Positions 16,514 to 24,705 of a stretch of 64,000 bases of DNA are shown here, one piece after another. The position numbers and the translations under genes are program-made. Every line of letters begins with the position of its first letter. Positions within the stretch are counted from its first letter, which is position 1. The notes under the pieces were generated by a model. It was given only the letters and a program-made list of their open reading frames with translations, was not told the DNA's origin and did no database searches. The stretch comes from Natronosalvus rutilus (lineage in GTDB: Archaea; Halobacteriota; Halobacteria; Halobacteriales; Natrialbaceae): NCBI RefSeq assembly GCF_024204665.1, contig NZ_CP100355.1, positions 868,001 through 932,000 on the forward strand, written 5' to 3'.

Positions 16514-16590
16514 CAATCCCCACCTCGAATCTCGACTCCTCGGTTCGCCGCGCGTCCGAACGCCAGACGGTGGGCGCGATAGTCGGTCAT
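16513..16590 (-). CDS. Possible 25-aa leader ORF before rlmE
   Basis: An ATG at 16590 opens a short frame (MTDYRAHRLAFGRAANRGVEI...) whose TGA overlaps the rlmE ATG as TGATG. Such overlaps support coupled translation. The peptide is basic and has no recognised family, and short frames are common by chance in GC-rich DNA. Confidence is low. Confidence 0.25.
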   Translation of the reverse strand: MTDYRAHRLAFGRAANRGVEIRGGD

Positions 16591-16750
16591 GTTCCGACAG
16601 ACGCGCTCGAGGGGGTAAGGCTTGACGCAATCGATCCCACCTCGGGCAGCGTGGAAGGAGCGAGTCGATTTTTTGGAAGTTTACTCGTGGCAATAGATGC
16701 CATTCCCTCGTATGGACATTCGCCACTCGCGGATTGTTCGTAGCAAAAGA

Positions 16751-16832
16751 CGCCAGGACAGGGATTTGAACCCTGAATCCCGAAAGGGAACACGCTTTCC
16801 AGGCGTGCGCCTTACCGTTCGGCCATCCTGGC
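16751..16832 (-). tRNA. tRNA-Ser (anticodon GGA)
   Basis: The minus strand folds as a class II tRNA. The acceptor is GCCAGGA/TCCTGGC with discriminator G. There is a D arm, and the anticodon stem-loop contains GGA flanked as CTGGAAAG. A long variable arm is built on TCCCTTTCGGGA, and the T loop contains GGTTCAAATCC. The 82-base length with a long variable arm fits serine. CCA is not encoded. No intron is apparent in the anticodon loop. Confidence 0.95.
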
Positions 16833-16857
16833 TCACTCGAGCATAGCCGGGTGGGTC

Positions 16858-16866
16858 GTTTAACTG
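16858..16866 (-). promoter_or_regulatory. TATA-like box of tRNA-Ser
   Basis: On the minus strand AGTTAAACG lies about 29 bases before the first base of the tRNA, the normal archaeal spacing for a transcript that starts at or near the mature 5' end. Confidence 0.45.
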
Positions 16867-16888
16867 TTACGTAAGGAGTCGACGGGCG

Positions 16889-17146
16889 TCACTTCCGCTC
16901 TCCGTCCGCGCCGTCGTCACCGGCCCGTCCTGCCGCCCACCGCGCCACTCGCGGCTCGAGGCGGTACGCCACCGTCGCAGTCCCGACGCCGACCACCAGC
17001 GCGACCAGTCCCGCTCGAGTCAGTGACACCAGCGGCTCGACGGCAAGGGCGTACCCCTGGACGAGCACGAGGAACGTCATCGCGCCGACGGCACCCCAGA
17101 GGGCGGCGGATTTCAGGCGTGCGTCCACGTTTACGGCTCCGACCAC
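16889..17146 (-). CDS. Small two-helix membrane protein
   Basis: An 85-residue protein with two hydrophobic helices (WGAVGAMTFLVLVQGYALAV and TRAGLVALVVGVGTATVAYRL), a positive inside loop and an acidic C-terminal tail (GDDGADGERK). The GTG start at 17146 falls seven bases after the ridA stop, so the two genes are probably co-transcribed. No family name is recognised. Confidence 0.6.
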   Translation of the reverse strand: MVGAVNVDARLKSAALWGAVGAMTFLVLVQGYALAVEPLVSLTRAGLVALVVGVGTATVAYRLEPRVARWAAGRAGDDGADGERK

Positions 17147-17153
17147 GACTCGA

Positions 17154-17534
17154 CTACTCGAGGCTGGCGATCGCTTCGATCTCGATCCCGACGCCTTTCG
17201 GCAGGTTCGCGACCTCGAAGGCGCTCCGGGCCGGCGGCTCGTCGTCGAAGTAGCTCGCGTAGACCTCGTTCATCGCCCCGAACTCCTCGATGTCATCCAG
17301 GAGGACGGTCATCTTGAGCACGTCGCTCATGGCCGCGCCCGCTTCCTCGAGGACGGCCTCGACGTTGTCGAGAGCCTGCTCGGTCTGGACGTCGATCGGC
17401 TCGTCGTCGAGCAGGTCGCCGTCGGGCGTGAGCGGGATCTGACCCGCGGTAAAGACGATCGAGTCGTTGGTCGTTCCCTGGCTGTAGGCGCCGACGGCTG
17501 CCGGTGCGTCGTCCGTGCTGATGATGCGCTTCAT
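17154..17534 (-). CDS. ridA: RidA family reactive enamine/imine deaminase
   Basis: A 126-residue member of the YjgF/YER057c/UK114 (RidA) family. These proteins hydrolyse reactive 2-aminoacrylate and other enamines released by PLP enzymes. Motifs are PAAVGAYSQGT, FTAGQIPLTPDG, QTEQALDNVEAVL and PPARSAFEVANLPKGVGIEIEAIA, which includes the conserved substrate-binding arginine in PARSAFE. It is trimeric and cytoplasmic in known cases. It heads a probable two-gene unit with the small membrane protein downstream. Confidence 0.93.
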   Translation of the reverse strand: MKRIISTDDAPAAVGAYSQGTTNDSIVFTAGQIPLTPDGDLLDDEPIDVQTEQALDNVEAVLEEAGAAMSDVLKMTVLLDDIEEFGAMNEVYASYFDDEPPARSAFEVANLPKGVGIEIEAIASLE

Positions 17535-17607
17535 GTGCGAGGCAACTCGACAGGGTGACTTAAAAACCGGCGAAACGTTCGGGCGGGGTTCGCGAACGAG
17601 GCCGACA

Positions 17608-17615
17608 GTATAAGC
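17608..17615 (+). promoter_or_regulatory. TATA-like box giving a leaderless start at 17640
   Basis: AGTATAAG is centred about 28 bases before the ATG at 17640, a typical haloarchaeal spacing for a leaderless transcript. Confidence 0.45.
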
Positions 17616-17639
17616 CGCCCGCGACCCGATGGCTCACCG

Positions 17640-18569
17640 ATGAGGCCCTCGAGGTGGCGTCGCGGAGGTGCTTGCTCGCGACTACAATCCCGAGCACGCT
17701 GGCTCCTCGTCGTCGCGTTCGCGGTCGTCGTGCTCGCAGTCGTCGCTCTCGTCGGCTGCTGGCGCGTCGTTCGAGCGCGTTTCGTCGCCGACCGGCCGTT
17801 CTCTCCGCTGTTCGGCGGTCGCTACGTCGGCCCCGACTGGGCGGCCCGGAACGGACTCGAGACCGAACCAGTCGCGGGCGAACTCGAGGACTTCGACGTC
17901 TACGAGCGTCCAGGAACTGACCTCGAGTCCGGCCCGGTCGACGCGTTCGATCCCGACGACGTCCACCCCGCGGTTCGCCGCTTCTACGAACGGACGAGCG
18001 ACTACGACCTCGTCTACGAAACGCGCTGGCACCGCGGCTTCCGCCTCGGCGCGTGGCTCGCCTCATTCGCGACCGCTCGCCTGGAGCAGCTCAACCTCCC
18101 CGGACGGAGTGACGGGCGGACGCGTCGCCTCGAGAGTCGACTGGCACGGGTTCCGACGTCGGCGGACCCGCGCGACGCCCGTGTCTGGACGCGAATCGAT
18201 CCCGACTCCGGCGAGGCGGTGTTCGTCGCGACCTACGCGACCCACGAGCGAGCGGTCGTCACGTACGCGAACGTCGCCGTCCCCCTGCCGGCGAGCAACC
18301 TCTCGACGGTGCTCCGGCCGGAGCAGTGTTCGCTCGAGTCAGGTGCAAAGGGGGTGACCTTCACCACGCGGGGCCCTGGTGACGGCGGCCTCTTTCTGGT
18401 GACGCCGTTCGGTGCGATCCGCCTGCCGATGGAGCAGCAGTTTCGCGTCTGGCCGGTCGCGGGCGGCGGCCAGGACCGACTGCACGCCAGCCACGAGATG
18501 TGGCTCTTCGGTCGACAGTTTCTGACGATAGAATACGTGATCGAGGCGCGAGAGCGCAACTCGCGGTAG
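17640..18569 (+). CDS. Membrane-anchored haloarchaeal conserved protein
   Basis: A 309-residue protein with a basic N-terminus, one strong transmembrane helix (residues about 20-45, WLLVVAFAVVVLAVVALVGCW) and a large soluble domain outside or along the membrane. The domain is rich in beta strands and tryptophan/tyrosine (WTRIDPDSGEAVFVATYATHE, MWLFGRQFLTIEYVIEAR). I cannot name the family. A TATA-like box at the right distance suggests its own leaderless promoter. It is convergent with lrp. Confidence 0.65.
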   Translation: MRPSRWRRGGACSRLQSRARWLLVVAFAVVVLAVVALVGCWRVVRARFVADRPFSPLFGGRYVGPDWAARNGLETEPVAGELEDFDVYERPGTDLESGPVDAFDPDDVHPAVRRFYERTSDYDLVYETRWHRGFRLGAWLASFATARLEQLNLPGRSDGRTRRLESRLARVPTSADPRDARVWTRIDPDSGEAVFVATYATHERAVVTYANVAVPLPASNLSTVLRPEQCSLESGAKGVTFTTRGPGDGGLFLVTPFGAIRLPMEQQFRVWPVAGGGQDRLHASHEMWLFGRQFLTIEYVIEARERNSR

Positions 18570-18581
18570 CGTCTCGAGGCG

Positions 18582-19040
18582 CTACTCCTCGATCTCGAGT
18601 TCGAACTGCTCGTTCTCGGAGACGGCGTTGAGGACGACGCTCGTGTTCGACTCCTTGATATCGGGGTCGGTGAGGAGGGCCTTGATCTGGTCGTTCATCC
18701 CGTCGGTGTCGGTGAACTTGCCGACGGCGATGACGTCGTAGTCGCCGGTGACCTCGTAGACGGAGATCATCTGCTTGTGCTCCTTCAGCGTCTCGGTGAT
18801 GTCGGGGAGGGCGTTCCCCTCGACTTTCAGCTGGATGACGGCCGTGACGTCGTAGTCGAGGGCATCGTAGTCAATCTTCGGGGTGTAGCCGTGAATAACG
18901 CCGTCGTCCTCGAGCGCCGAGAGATGGTTCGAGACGGTGGTCACGGAGACGTCGAGATCCTCGGCGAGGCTGCGGAGGCTCGCCCGTCCGTCGCCCAGAA
19001 GTGCATTCACTAACTTTGCGTCGAGATTTTCGTACGTCAT
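18582..19040 (-). CDS. lrp: Lrp/AsnC family transcriptional regulator
   Basis: A 152-residue regulator. Its N-terminal winged helix-turn-helix ([39 protein letters not shown]) is followed by an alpha/beta RAM ligand-binding domain ([27 protein letters not shown]). The ATG at 19040 gives the usual [11 protein letters not shown] start. It is divergent from glnA across about 125 bases. The same lrp-glnA arrangement is conserved in haloarchaea, where Lrp-type proteins have been shown to affect glnA expression. It probably senses an amino acid such as glutamine and binds the shared intergenic region. Confidence 0.9.
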   Translation of the reverse strand: MTYENLDAKLVNALLGDGRASLRSLAEDLDVSVTTVSNHLSALEDDGVIHGYTPKIDYDALDYDVTAVIQLKVEGNALPDITETLKEHKQMISVYEVTGDYDVIAVGKFTDTDGMNDQIKALLTDPDIKESNTSVVLNAVSENEQFELEIEE

Positions 19041-19165
19041 CACGTCTACCAACTCACTCCCACCATTAGAACTTTACGAATATCCAATTTCGATCGAGAG
19101 ACGGGAGAATTGCTCACAACAGCAGGATTTTAGTAGTGGACATCGTTGAGGAGGACGACGAGAAG

Positions 19166-20521
19166 ATGACAAGCGGAAACATCACCCCGACCGAACAGGC
19201 GGTGCTGGACGAAATCGAGGAGAAAGGCGTCGATTTCCTCCGGCTCCAGTTCACCGATATCCTCGGCGTCGTCAAAAACGTCGCCGTTCCGGCCCGCCAG
19301 GCCGAGAAGGCGTTCACCGAGGGAATCTACTTCGACGGCTCCTCGATTGAAGGTTTCGTACGGATCCAGGAGTCGGACATGCGTCTCGTGCCCGACCCGG
19401 ACACGTTCGCCATCCTCCCGTGGAGACAGAGCGGCGAGAGCGCCTCGGCCCGGATGATCTGTGACGTCTACAACACCTCCACTGGCGACCCCTTCGAGGG
19501 CGACCCGCGCTACATTCTGAAGCAGGCAATCGACCGTGCCCAGGACCTCGGCTACTCTATCAACGCCGCGCCCGAACCCGAGTTCTTCCTGTTCGAGGAG
19601 GACGAAGAGGGCGGCGCGACGACCGAGACGAACGACGCCGGCGGTTACTTCGACCTCGCGCCGAAGGACCTCGCGAGCGACGTCCGCCGGGACATCATCT
19701 ACGGCCTCGAGAACATGGGCTTCGAGGTCGAGGCGAGCCACCACGAGGTCGCCGAGGGACAACACGAGATCAACTTCGAGTACGACGACGCGCTCACCAC
19801 GGCCGACAACGTCGGCACCTTCCGGACGGTCGTGCGCGCCATCGCGGCCCAGCACGGCTACCACGCGACGTTCATGCCGAAGCCGATCCCGCGGATCAAC
19901 GGCTCCGGGATGCACACGCACATCTCGCTGTTCACCGAGGACGGCGAGAACGCGTTCCACGACGGCGACGACGAGTTCAACCTCTCAAGTACGGCGAAGT
20001 CGTTCCTCGCGGGCGTCCTCGAGCACGCCCCAGCGATCACCGCGATCGCGAACCCGATCGTCAACAGCTACAAGCGGCTGGTGCCTGGCTACGAGGCGCC
20101 CGTCTACGTGGCCTGGTCCGACCGCAACCGCTCGGCACTCATCCGCAAGCCGGCCGCTCGCGTGCCGGCGGCCTCTCGCATCGAACTGCGCTCGCCCGAC
20201 CCCTCGTGTAACCCCTACCTCGCGCTGGCGGTCATGATCCACGCGGGTCTCGACGGCATCGAGAACGACCTCGAGGCGCCCGACCCGGTCCGGGAGAACA
20301 TCTACGAGTTCGACGGGAAAAAACGCGAGGAGTACGGCATCGAAACGCTCCCGACGAACCTCGGCGAGGCAGTCGACGCCCTCGAAGCAGACGACGTCAT
20401 CTACGACGCCCTCGGCGAGCACGTCGGACCGAAGTTCGTCGAGGCGAAGCGCCAGGAGTTCCAGGAGTACCTGGTCGACGTCTCCGAGTGGGAACTCGAT
20501 CGGTACCTCGAGACGTTCTAG
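19166..20521 (+). CDS. glnA: Glutamine synthetase, type I
   Basis: A 451-residue GSI that condenses ammonia and glutamate using ATP. It has [30 protein letters not shown], the metal-binding [62 protein letters not shown] and [10 protein letters not shown]. The ATG at 19166 is preferred because GAGGAGG lies about ten bases upstream; a GTG at 19136 would add ten residues. It is dodecameric and cytoplasmic in known cases. The divergent lrp and short AT-rich intergenic region indicate joint control by nitrogen status. Confidence 0.96.
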   Translation: MTSGNITPTEQAVLDEIEEKGVDFLRLQFTDILGVVKNVAVPARQAEKAFTEGIYFDGSSIEGFVRIQESDMRLVPDPDTFAILPWRQSGESASARMICDVYNTSTGDPFEGDPRYILKQAIDRAQDLGYSINAAPEPEFFLFEEDEEGGATTETNDAGGYFDLAPKDLASDVRRDIIYGLENMGFEVEASHHEVAEGQHEINFEYDDALTTADNVGTFRTVVRAIAAQHGYHATFMPKPIPRINGSGMHTHISLFTEDGENAFHDGDDEFNLSSTAKSFLAGVLEHAPAITAIANPIVNSYKRLVPGYEAPVYVAWSDRNRSALIRKPAARVPAASRIELRSPDPSCNPYLALAVMIHAGLDGIENDLEAPDPVRENIYEFDGKKREEYGIETLPTNLGEAVDALEADDVIYDALGEHVGPKFVEAKRQEFQEYLVDVSEWELDRYLETF

Positions 20522-20642
20522 CGCTTCACTGGATCACCGCCCGCGTCGCTCGCTGGTTTCGTTCTTCTTCGTGCTGTCGGATGTGCCGACGAGAGGAGCG
20601 CACGGTCGTCCAATCGGTTCCTCCTCGAGCCCTCGACCCCGC

Positions 20643-21956
20643 TCAGGAGCGCCACTCCGAGACCCGATTACGGAGCCGTCCCGGAAGGCCGAGCGCAGAG
20701 ATGCTGGCGCCGAACAGCACCATCAGCACGTAGACGCCCAGCGTCGACGTCCAGACGACGAGCATCGCCAGGACGGCCCACGGCCCCTCGAGGAAGTAGA
20801 ACGCGCCCAAGGTCATCGCGGTGCCGTACAGCAAGACGAGGTACGGGCCCCAGCCGTGGGCGTGCCCCCGGCGAACGCGGCGACGGACGTACCGTTTGAG
20901 GTCGGCCTCGAGGGACTGGCGCCTGACGGTTCGGTCCTCGACGGAGGTCTCGAAGGACTCGAGCCGGTCCTCGAACTGTCGGAGTTCCTCGCGAAGGGCG
21001 GCGGGATCGTCCGCTCGGTCGCGGGTCCTGGATTCCCCGCGCTCTCGTGAGCGTGATCGTGATTGCGGCTCGCTCGCCCCCCGTGCTGGCCCGTCTCGCT
21101 CGTCGGCTCCAGTGGCGTCCTCGGACATCGCTTCTGTGGACACCTGTCGTGGCCCGTGACTTTGTAGCTGCCGATCCACGTCAATTCCGGCGAGGACGGC
21201 GTTGACCACGACGCCGAAGACGACGATCGCGGCGCCGACGTAGAGCCAGACGAGCACGAGCAGGACGGCACCGAGGACGCCGTAGACGCTGTACCCGCCC
21301 GCGAAGGTCGTGTAGAGCGAGAACACCTGTCCGAGCGCGAACCAGCCAACCGTGGCGATGATCGCTCCCGGGGCGGCCTCCCGGAGGCTCACCGGGACGT
21401 CCGGAAAGACGACGTACATCGGGAAGAACGCGGCGAGGAGGCTGATCAGGACAAACACCGGGCCGAAGGGGCCGACGGAGAACACGGGAACGAACTCGAC
21501 GGCGACCTCGAGGACGGTGACCGCGCTGAAGCCGAGCGTGGCGGCCAGCAGGACGATCATCGAGTCCCAGAGGGTGTTCAGTAGCGAGGACGATCGCACG
21601 GTGCCGTAGACGGCCGAGAACATCTGGTCGAGGCCGTGAAGGACGCGACTGGCGCCCCAGATGAGGCCGACGGCGCCGATGGCCGTCGCCCCCTGTCGGC
21701 CCGTATCGTCGAGGAGTGTCTCCGCGAGGATCTGTCGGGCCGTGGGCGTTAGTACGTCTTCGGAGATTTCGGCCACCCGGGTTGCCAGTGGCTCGCCGCC
21801 AATCGACGCCGCTACGCTGAGCGACAGCAGCGACAGCGGCACGAGGGAGAGGAAGGCGTAGAACGCGACGGCGGCCGACAGCAACGTCAGTTGTTCGGTC
21901 CGTGCGAGCGAGAGGATACGATAGGTGAGCTGAATCGTGCGGCGACGGTCGATCAC
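20643..21956 (-). CDS. YihY/BrkB-family inner membrane protein
   Basis: A 437-residue membrane protein of the YihY/virulence factor BrkB family (formerly mis-called ribonuclease BN). The family core FYAFLSLVPLSLLSLSVA, WGASRVLHGLDQMFSAVYG and GYSVYGVLGAVLLVLVWLYVGAAIVVFGVVVNAVL is complete, with about six helices. A charged cytoplasmic linker rich in Arg/Ser/Glu (about residues 275-370) then leads to two more helices at the C-terminus, an addition seen in haloarchaea. The GTG at 21956 (VIDRRRTIQLTYRI) is chosen; an upstream frame to 22037 lacks family similarity. The function of the family is unsettled. Confidence 0.85.
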   Translation of the reverse strand: MIDRRRTIQLTYRILSLARTEQLTLLSAAVAFYAFLSLVPLSLLSLSVAASIGGEPLATRVAEISEDVLTPTARQILAETLLDDTGRQGATAIGAVGLIWGASRVLHGLDQMFSAVYGTVRSSSLLNTLWDSMIVLLAATLGFSAVTVLEVAVEFVPVFSVGPFGPVFVLISLLAAFFPMYVVFPDVPVSLREAAPGAIIATVGWFALGQVFSLYTTFAGGYSVYGVLGAVLLVLVWLYVGAAIVVFGVVVNAVLAGIDVDRQLQSHGPRQVSTEAMSEDATGADERDGPARGASEPQSRSRSRERGESRTRDRADDPAALREELRQFEDRLESFETSVEDRTVRRQSLEADLKRYVRRRVRRGHAHGWGPYLVLLYGTAMTLGAFYFLEGPWAVLAMLVVWTSTLGVYVLMVLFGASISALGLPGRLRNRVSEWRS

Positions 21957-22084
21957 GGGTGGGTCTTCCTCGGCGAGGGTAATAGCCCTGCGGACGAGTG
22001 GGCCGTAACCCACCGCTCTTTCGAGCGGTCGATTCACCGTTGGTATCCACCAGACCTATTGTCCGAACTCCAAAAGGAAGCGAC

Positions 22085-22318
22085 ATGATCCAGCGTCGAT
22101 GTCCCGACTGTACCGTGACGATGGAGGAGACGACGGTCCGGACCGGCAGCGGCTACGGGCTCCGGATCGACGGCGGCAAGCACGACGGCGTGCTCGGCAG
22201 ACTCGGCCTCGAGACGACGACGAAACTCGAGGCGGTGTGCTGTCCGGAGTGTGGGCTCGTTCGGCTGTACGCGGACGTGGACGCGAACGGAGACGGGGAC
22301 GGGAATCTCGAGGCCTGA
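22085..22318 (+). CDS. Small zinc-ribbon protein
   Basis: A 77-residue protein with two CxxC knuckles, CPDC near residue 6 and CPEC near residue 55. They are separated by a region carrying basic and glycine residues, and this arrangement can bind one zinc ion. The middle contains a variable segment (GKHDGVLGRLGLETTTK). It resembles haloarchaeal zinc-ribbon domains of unknown function that may bind nucleic acid. A GGAAG ribosome-binding site precedes the ATG. It is divergent from the BrkB-family gene. Confidence 0.65.
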   Translation: MIQRRCPDCTVTMEETTVRTGSGYGLRIDGGKHDGVLGRLGLETTTKLEAVCCPECGLVRLYADVDANGDGDGNLEA

Positions 22319-22355
22319 CGCGATCACGGCGCTGCCCTGATCCGACGGCCTGACC

Positions 22356-23492
22356 TCAGTCCAGGTTCTCCCTCGTCGCCTCGAGAATCTTGCCCACGTG
22401 GGCGTCCGTCTTGAACGTCGTCCCGCCGTAGTGGGTCTTCGAGGTGTCGTACCCCGCCGACTCGAGATCGGCCAGGAAGTCGGCCATCGCGTTGGCGGGC
22501 AATCCCCAGTTCTTGCAGAGCTTGTGCTGGTCGTAGTAGGTCGGTTCGTCGAGTTCGGCCTCGAGCGTCTCGAGGAGCGCCCGTCCCGTCTCGGCGGTCC
22601 CGAACTCGTCCGGGATTCGGTCGCGAACGTCGACGACGAACTCGTGATCCCGCATCGGACCTAGCCAGAGCGGGCCAGCGGCGAGCATTCGCCCTCCCGC
22701 ACAGTTGGGGCACATTTCGAATGACAGGTCGGCGGCGGGCGCCAGCCCGAGCGCGGACTCGCGGTACAGGCAGTCCTCGCAGTGAACCAGGAAGCCCAGT
22801 TCCTCGAGGTTGGCGTCCGCGGCGGTCGGCTTCCGGTCGAGTTCGAGGAACGTGCGGACGTAGTGGCTGGTCGCGTGCGTGAGGAGCGGGGTGACGCCGA
22901 CGTCGAACCGGGCGGCGCTCCGGGCGAGGCCCGAGAGCAGGGTCCGGACGCCCATTTCGGTGTGGTACTCGGTATTTCTTGGCACGGCGCCGTAGGAGCG
23001 AATCCCGCTCCTGAAGTGTGCGCCACACAGCGGCGCGGTGTCGGTCGCGGTGACGCAAACGAGGTGACGACACCGGGCGAATGCCGCGTCGGCGAACGGC
23101 ATCGGCGTCCCGTAGGGGTCGAGGTCGATCACGTCGAAGACGGCGTCGTGCATCAGGGCGTTGACGTTCCGGTGGACGACCTCGGCGTCGACCCCGAGTT
23201 CGAAGCCAGCGCGCTCGAGGTTCTCGCTGGCGAGGTCCACGGCTTCCGGCTCGCGGTCACAGCAGGTGACGTCCCAGCCGTCGACCGCCGCCCGGAGGCC
23301 GCGGACGCCGCTCGCCGTCATCGCGTCCAGGTAGCGCCGGGCCCGGGGCTGGCGCTCGCGAAACGCTCGCAGGACGGCAATCGTCAGGTCCCGATTCAGC
23401 TCCTGGCGGGGGTTGTAAAACACCGACTCCTCGACGCCTTCGGTCTGTTCGCCGGGAACCTCGAACTCGACGCCACCCTCCGTCACGCGCAT
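22356..23492 (-). CDS. trm1: tRNA (guanine26-N2)-dimethyltransferase
   Basis: A 378-residue Trm1, which makes N2,N2-dimethylguanosine at position 26 of tRNA. It has the N-terminal EGGVEFEVP...ESVFYNPRQELNRDLTIAVLRAF, the SAM-fold DAMTASGVRGLRAA, IDLDPYGTPMPFADAAF, and a C-terminal zinc module (CEDCLYRES and CPNCAGG). The start at 23492 (MRVTEGG) is where family similarity begins. It is convergent with the small zinc-ribbon gene and divergent from the SWIM protein gene. Confidence 0.94.
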   Translation of the reverse strand: MRVTEGGVEFEVPGEQTEGVEESVFYNPRQELNRDLTIAVLRAFRERQPRARRYLDAMTASGVRGLRAAVDGWDVTCCDREPEAVDLASENLERAGFELGVDAEVVHRNVNALMHDAVFDVIDLDPYGTPMPFADAAFARCRHLVCVTATDTAPLCGAHFRSGIRSYGAVPRNTEYHTEMGVRTLLSGLARSAARFDVGVTPLLTHATSHYVRTFLELDRKPTAADANLEELGFLVHCEDCLYRESALGLAPAADLSFEMCPNCAGGRMLAAGPLWLGPMRDHEFVVDVRDRIPDEFGTAETGRALLETLEAELDEPTYYDQHKLCKNWGLPANAMADFLADLESAGYDTSKTHYGGTTFKTDAHVGKILEATRENLD

Positions 23493-23562
23493 ACCCGTTC
23501 TCGACGGTGGGGGGCGAAAAGCGGTGTGATTTCCATGTTCCCGCCCGGACACCCAAACCGAT

Positions 23563-23952
23563 ATGACGGTCCGACAGAGAGTACCGGACGTGCCCGAGTC
23601 GAACGCCGATCCCGTCGAGCGCTGGCAGGCCGACCTCGAGGAGGCCGGCGAACTCTCCCCCTCGATCGTCGAGCGTATCTCCCGCCTGCACGGTGACCGC
23701 GGGGTGCGCGCCATCGAGGCCGTCGCGGAGGGGCGGGTCAAGGTCTACCGGGATTTCACCGTCGTCGTGGGCTACGAGGACGAGTACGTCGTCGAGGACG
23801 GCGGCTGTACCTGCAAGGACAGCGAGTTCAACCTCGACGCCGACGACCCGACGGCGCTGTGCTGGCACGTCCTGGCCGTCTCGATCGGCCGTCGCGTCGG
23901 CCACGTCGACTACCACGACATGTGGTACTCCGACGTGCGCGAATTTCTTTAG
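23563..23952 (+). CDS. SWIM zinc-finger protein
   Basis: A 129-residue protein with a helical N-terminal half and a SWIM zinc finger (CTCKDS ... CWHVLAV; the C-x-C ... C-x-H pattern) near residues 82-105. SWIM fingers bind DNA or proteins. Small haloarchaeal SWIM proteins of this size have been linked to transcription regulation, but this one has no assigned role. Its stop overlaps the end of the convergent Bat-type gene by four bases. Confidence 0.8.
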   Translation: MTVRQRVPDVPESNADPVERWQADLEEAGELSPSIVERISRLHGDRGVRAIEAVAEGRVKVYRDFTVVVGYEDEYVVEDGGCTCKDSEFNLDADDPTALCWHVLAVSIGRRVGHVDYHDMWYSDVREFL

Positions 23953-24614
23953 TCCTCCATCTCCTCGTCGGGCCCCGTCACCGCGACCGTGTGCTCGATC
24001 AATGCCTCGTAGCCGCGTCGCAACCGATTCGAGAGCGCCTGCGGCGTGATGTCCATCTCGCTCGAGACGTCCTCGAGCGTGACCTCCGGCGAGGAGAAGT
24101 ACCCGCGTTTCCACGCGGTCAACAGCGCCTCGTGTTGCTTGGCCGTGACGCCGAACTTCGCCCTGGACTGGGGGTTGGCCCGGTCGTACAGCCGCGTGAG
24201 CCCGAACGGGATCCCCCGGTCCTCACAGTAGGCGCTGAACTGTGAGAGGGCGTCGCCGTCGGGAAACCGCATCCGAAGCTCCCAGCGGTCGTGCTGGGCC
24301 GAGGCCTCGAGAATCGTCGCGTCCGTCGACGTGTACGCGTAGACGATTGCGTCGACGTCCCGGACCAGGCCGGCCCGGTACAGGGTCGCCTCCCGAAACC
24401 GATCGATTCGCGTGAGTCCCTGGACCGACGGGTCGTCCGCGGCAGCGGCCTCGAAGGCGCCAAGATCGACGCCGCTTACCCGGAAGTACGGCGTGATGAG
24501 TTCCTCGGTGGCGGCGACGCGTTCGATTTCGACGATGGCGTTCGACTCGGCCTCGAGCGTCTCGTGGAGGGCGAACGCCTCTGTTGGGACGGAAAACTCC
24601 GCGAATAGCGCCAT
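23949..24614 (-). CDS. Bat-type helix-turn-helix transcriptional regulator
   Basis: A 221-residue haloarchaeal regulator. The N-terminal 150 residues form the bacterio-opsin-activator-type sensor domain (MALFAEFSVPTEAFAL, WELRMRFPDGDALSQF). The C-terminal HTH_10 domain reads FGVTAKQHEALLTAWKRGYFSSPEVTLEDVSSEMDITPQALSNRLRRGYEALI. Haloarchaea carry many such paralogues, each with a different target. No target is evident here; the neighbours are alaS and the SWIM protein gene. Confidence 0.88.
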   Translation of the reverse strand: MALFAEFSVPTEAFALHETLEAESNAIVEIERVAATEELITPYFRVSGVDLGAFEAAAADDPSVQGLTRIDRFREATLYRAGLVRDVDAIVYAYTSTDATILEASAQHDRWELRMRFPDGDALSQFSAYCEDRGIPFGLTRLYDRANPQSRAKFGVTAKQHEALLTAWKRGYFSSPEVTLEDVSSEMDITPQALSNRLRRGYEALIEHTVAVTGPDEEMED

Positions 24615-24705
24615 CGTCGTCTGTCATGGGACGAGCGGTGGTAAAAACCCCTGGCCTCCCTGGGACGGCTTCGTTGGCAGTCGTAGAGATGTCGTCGAGC
24701 GCGAC

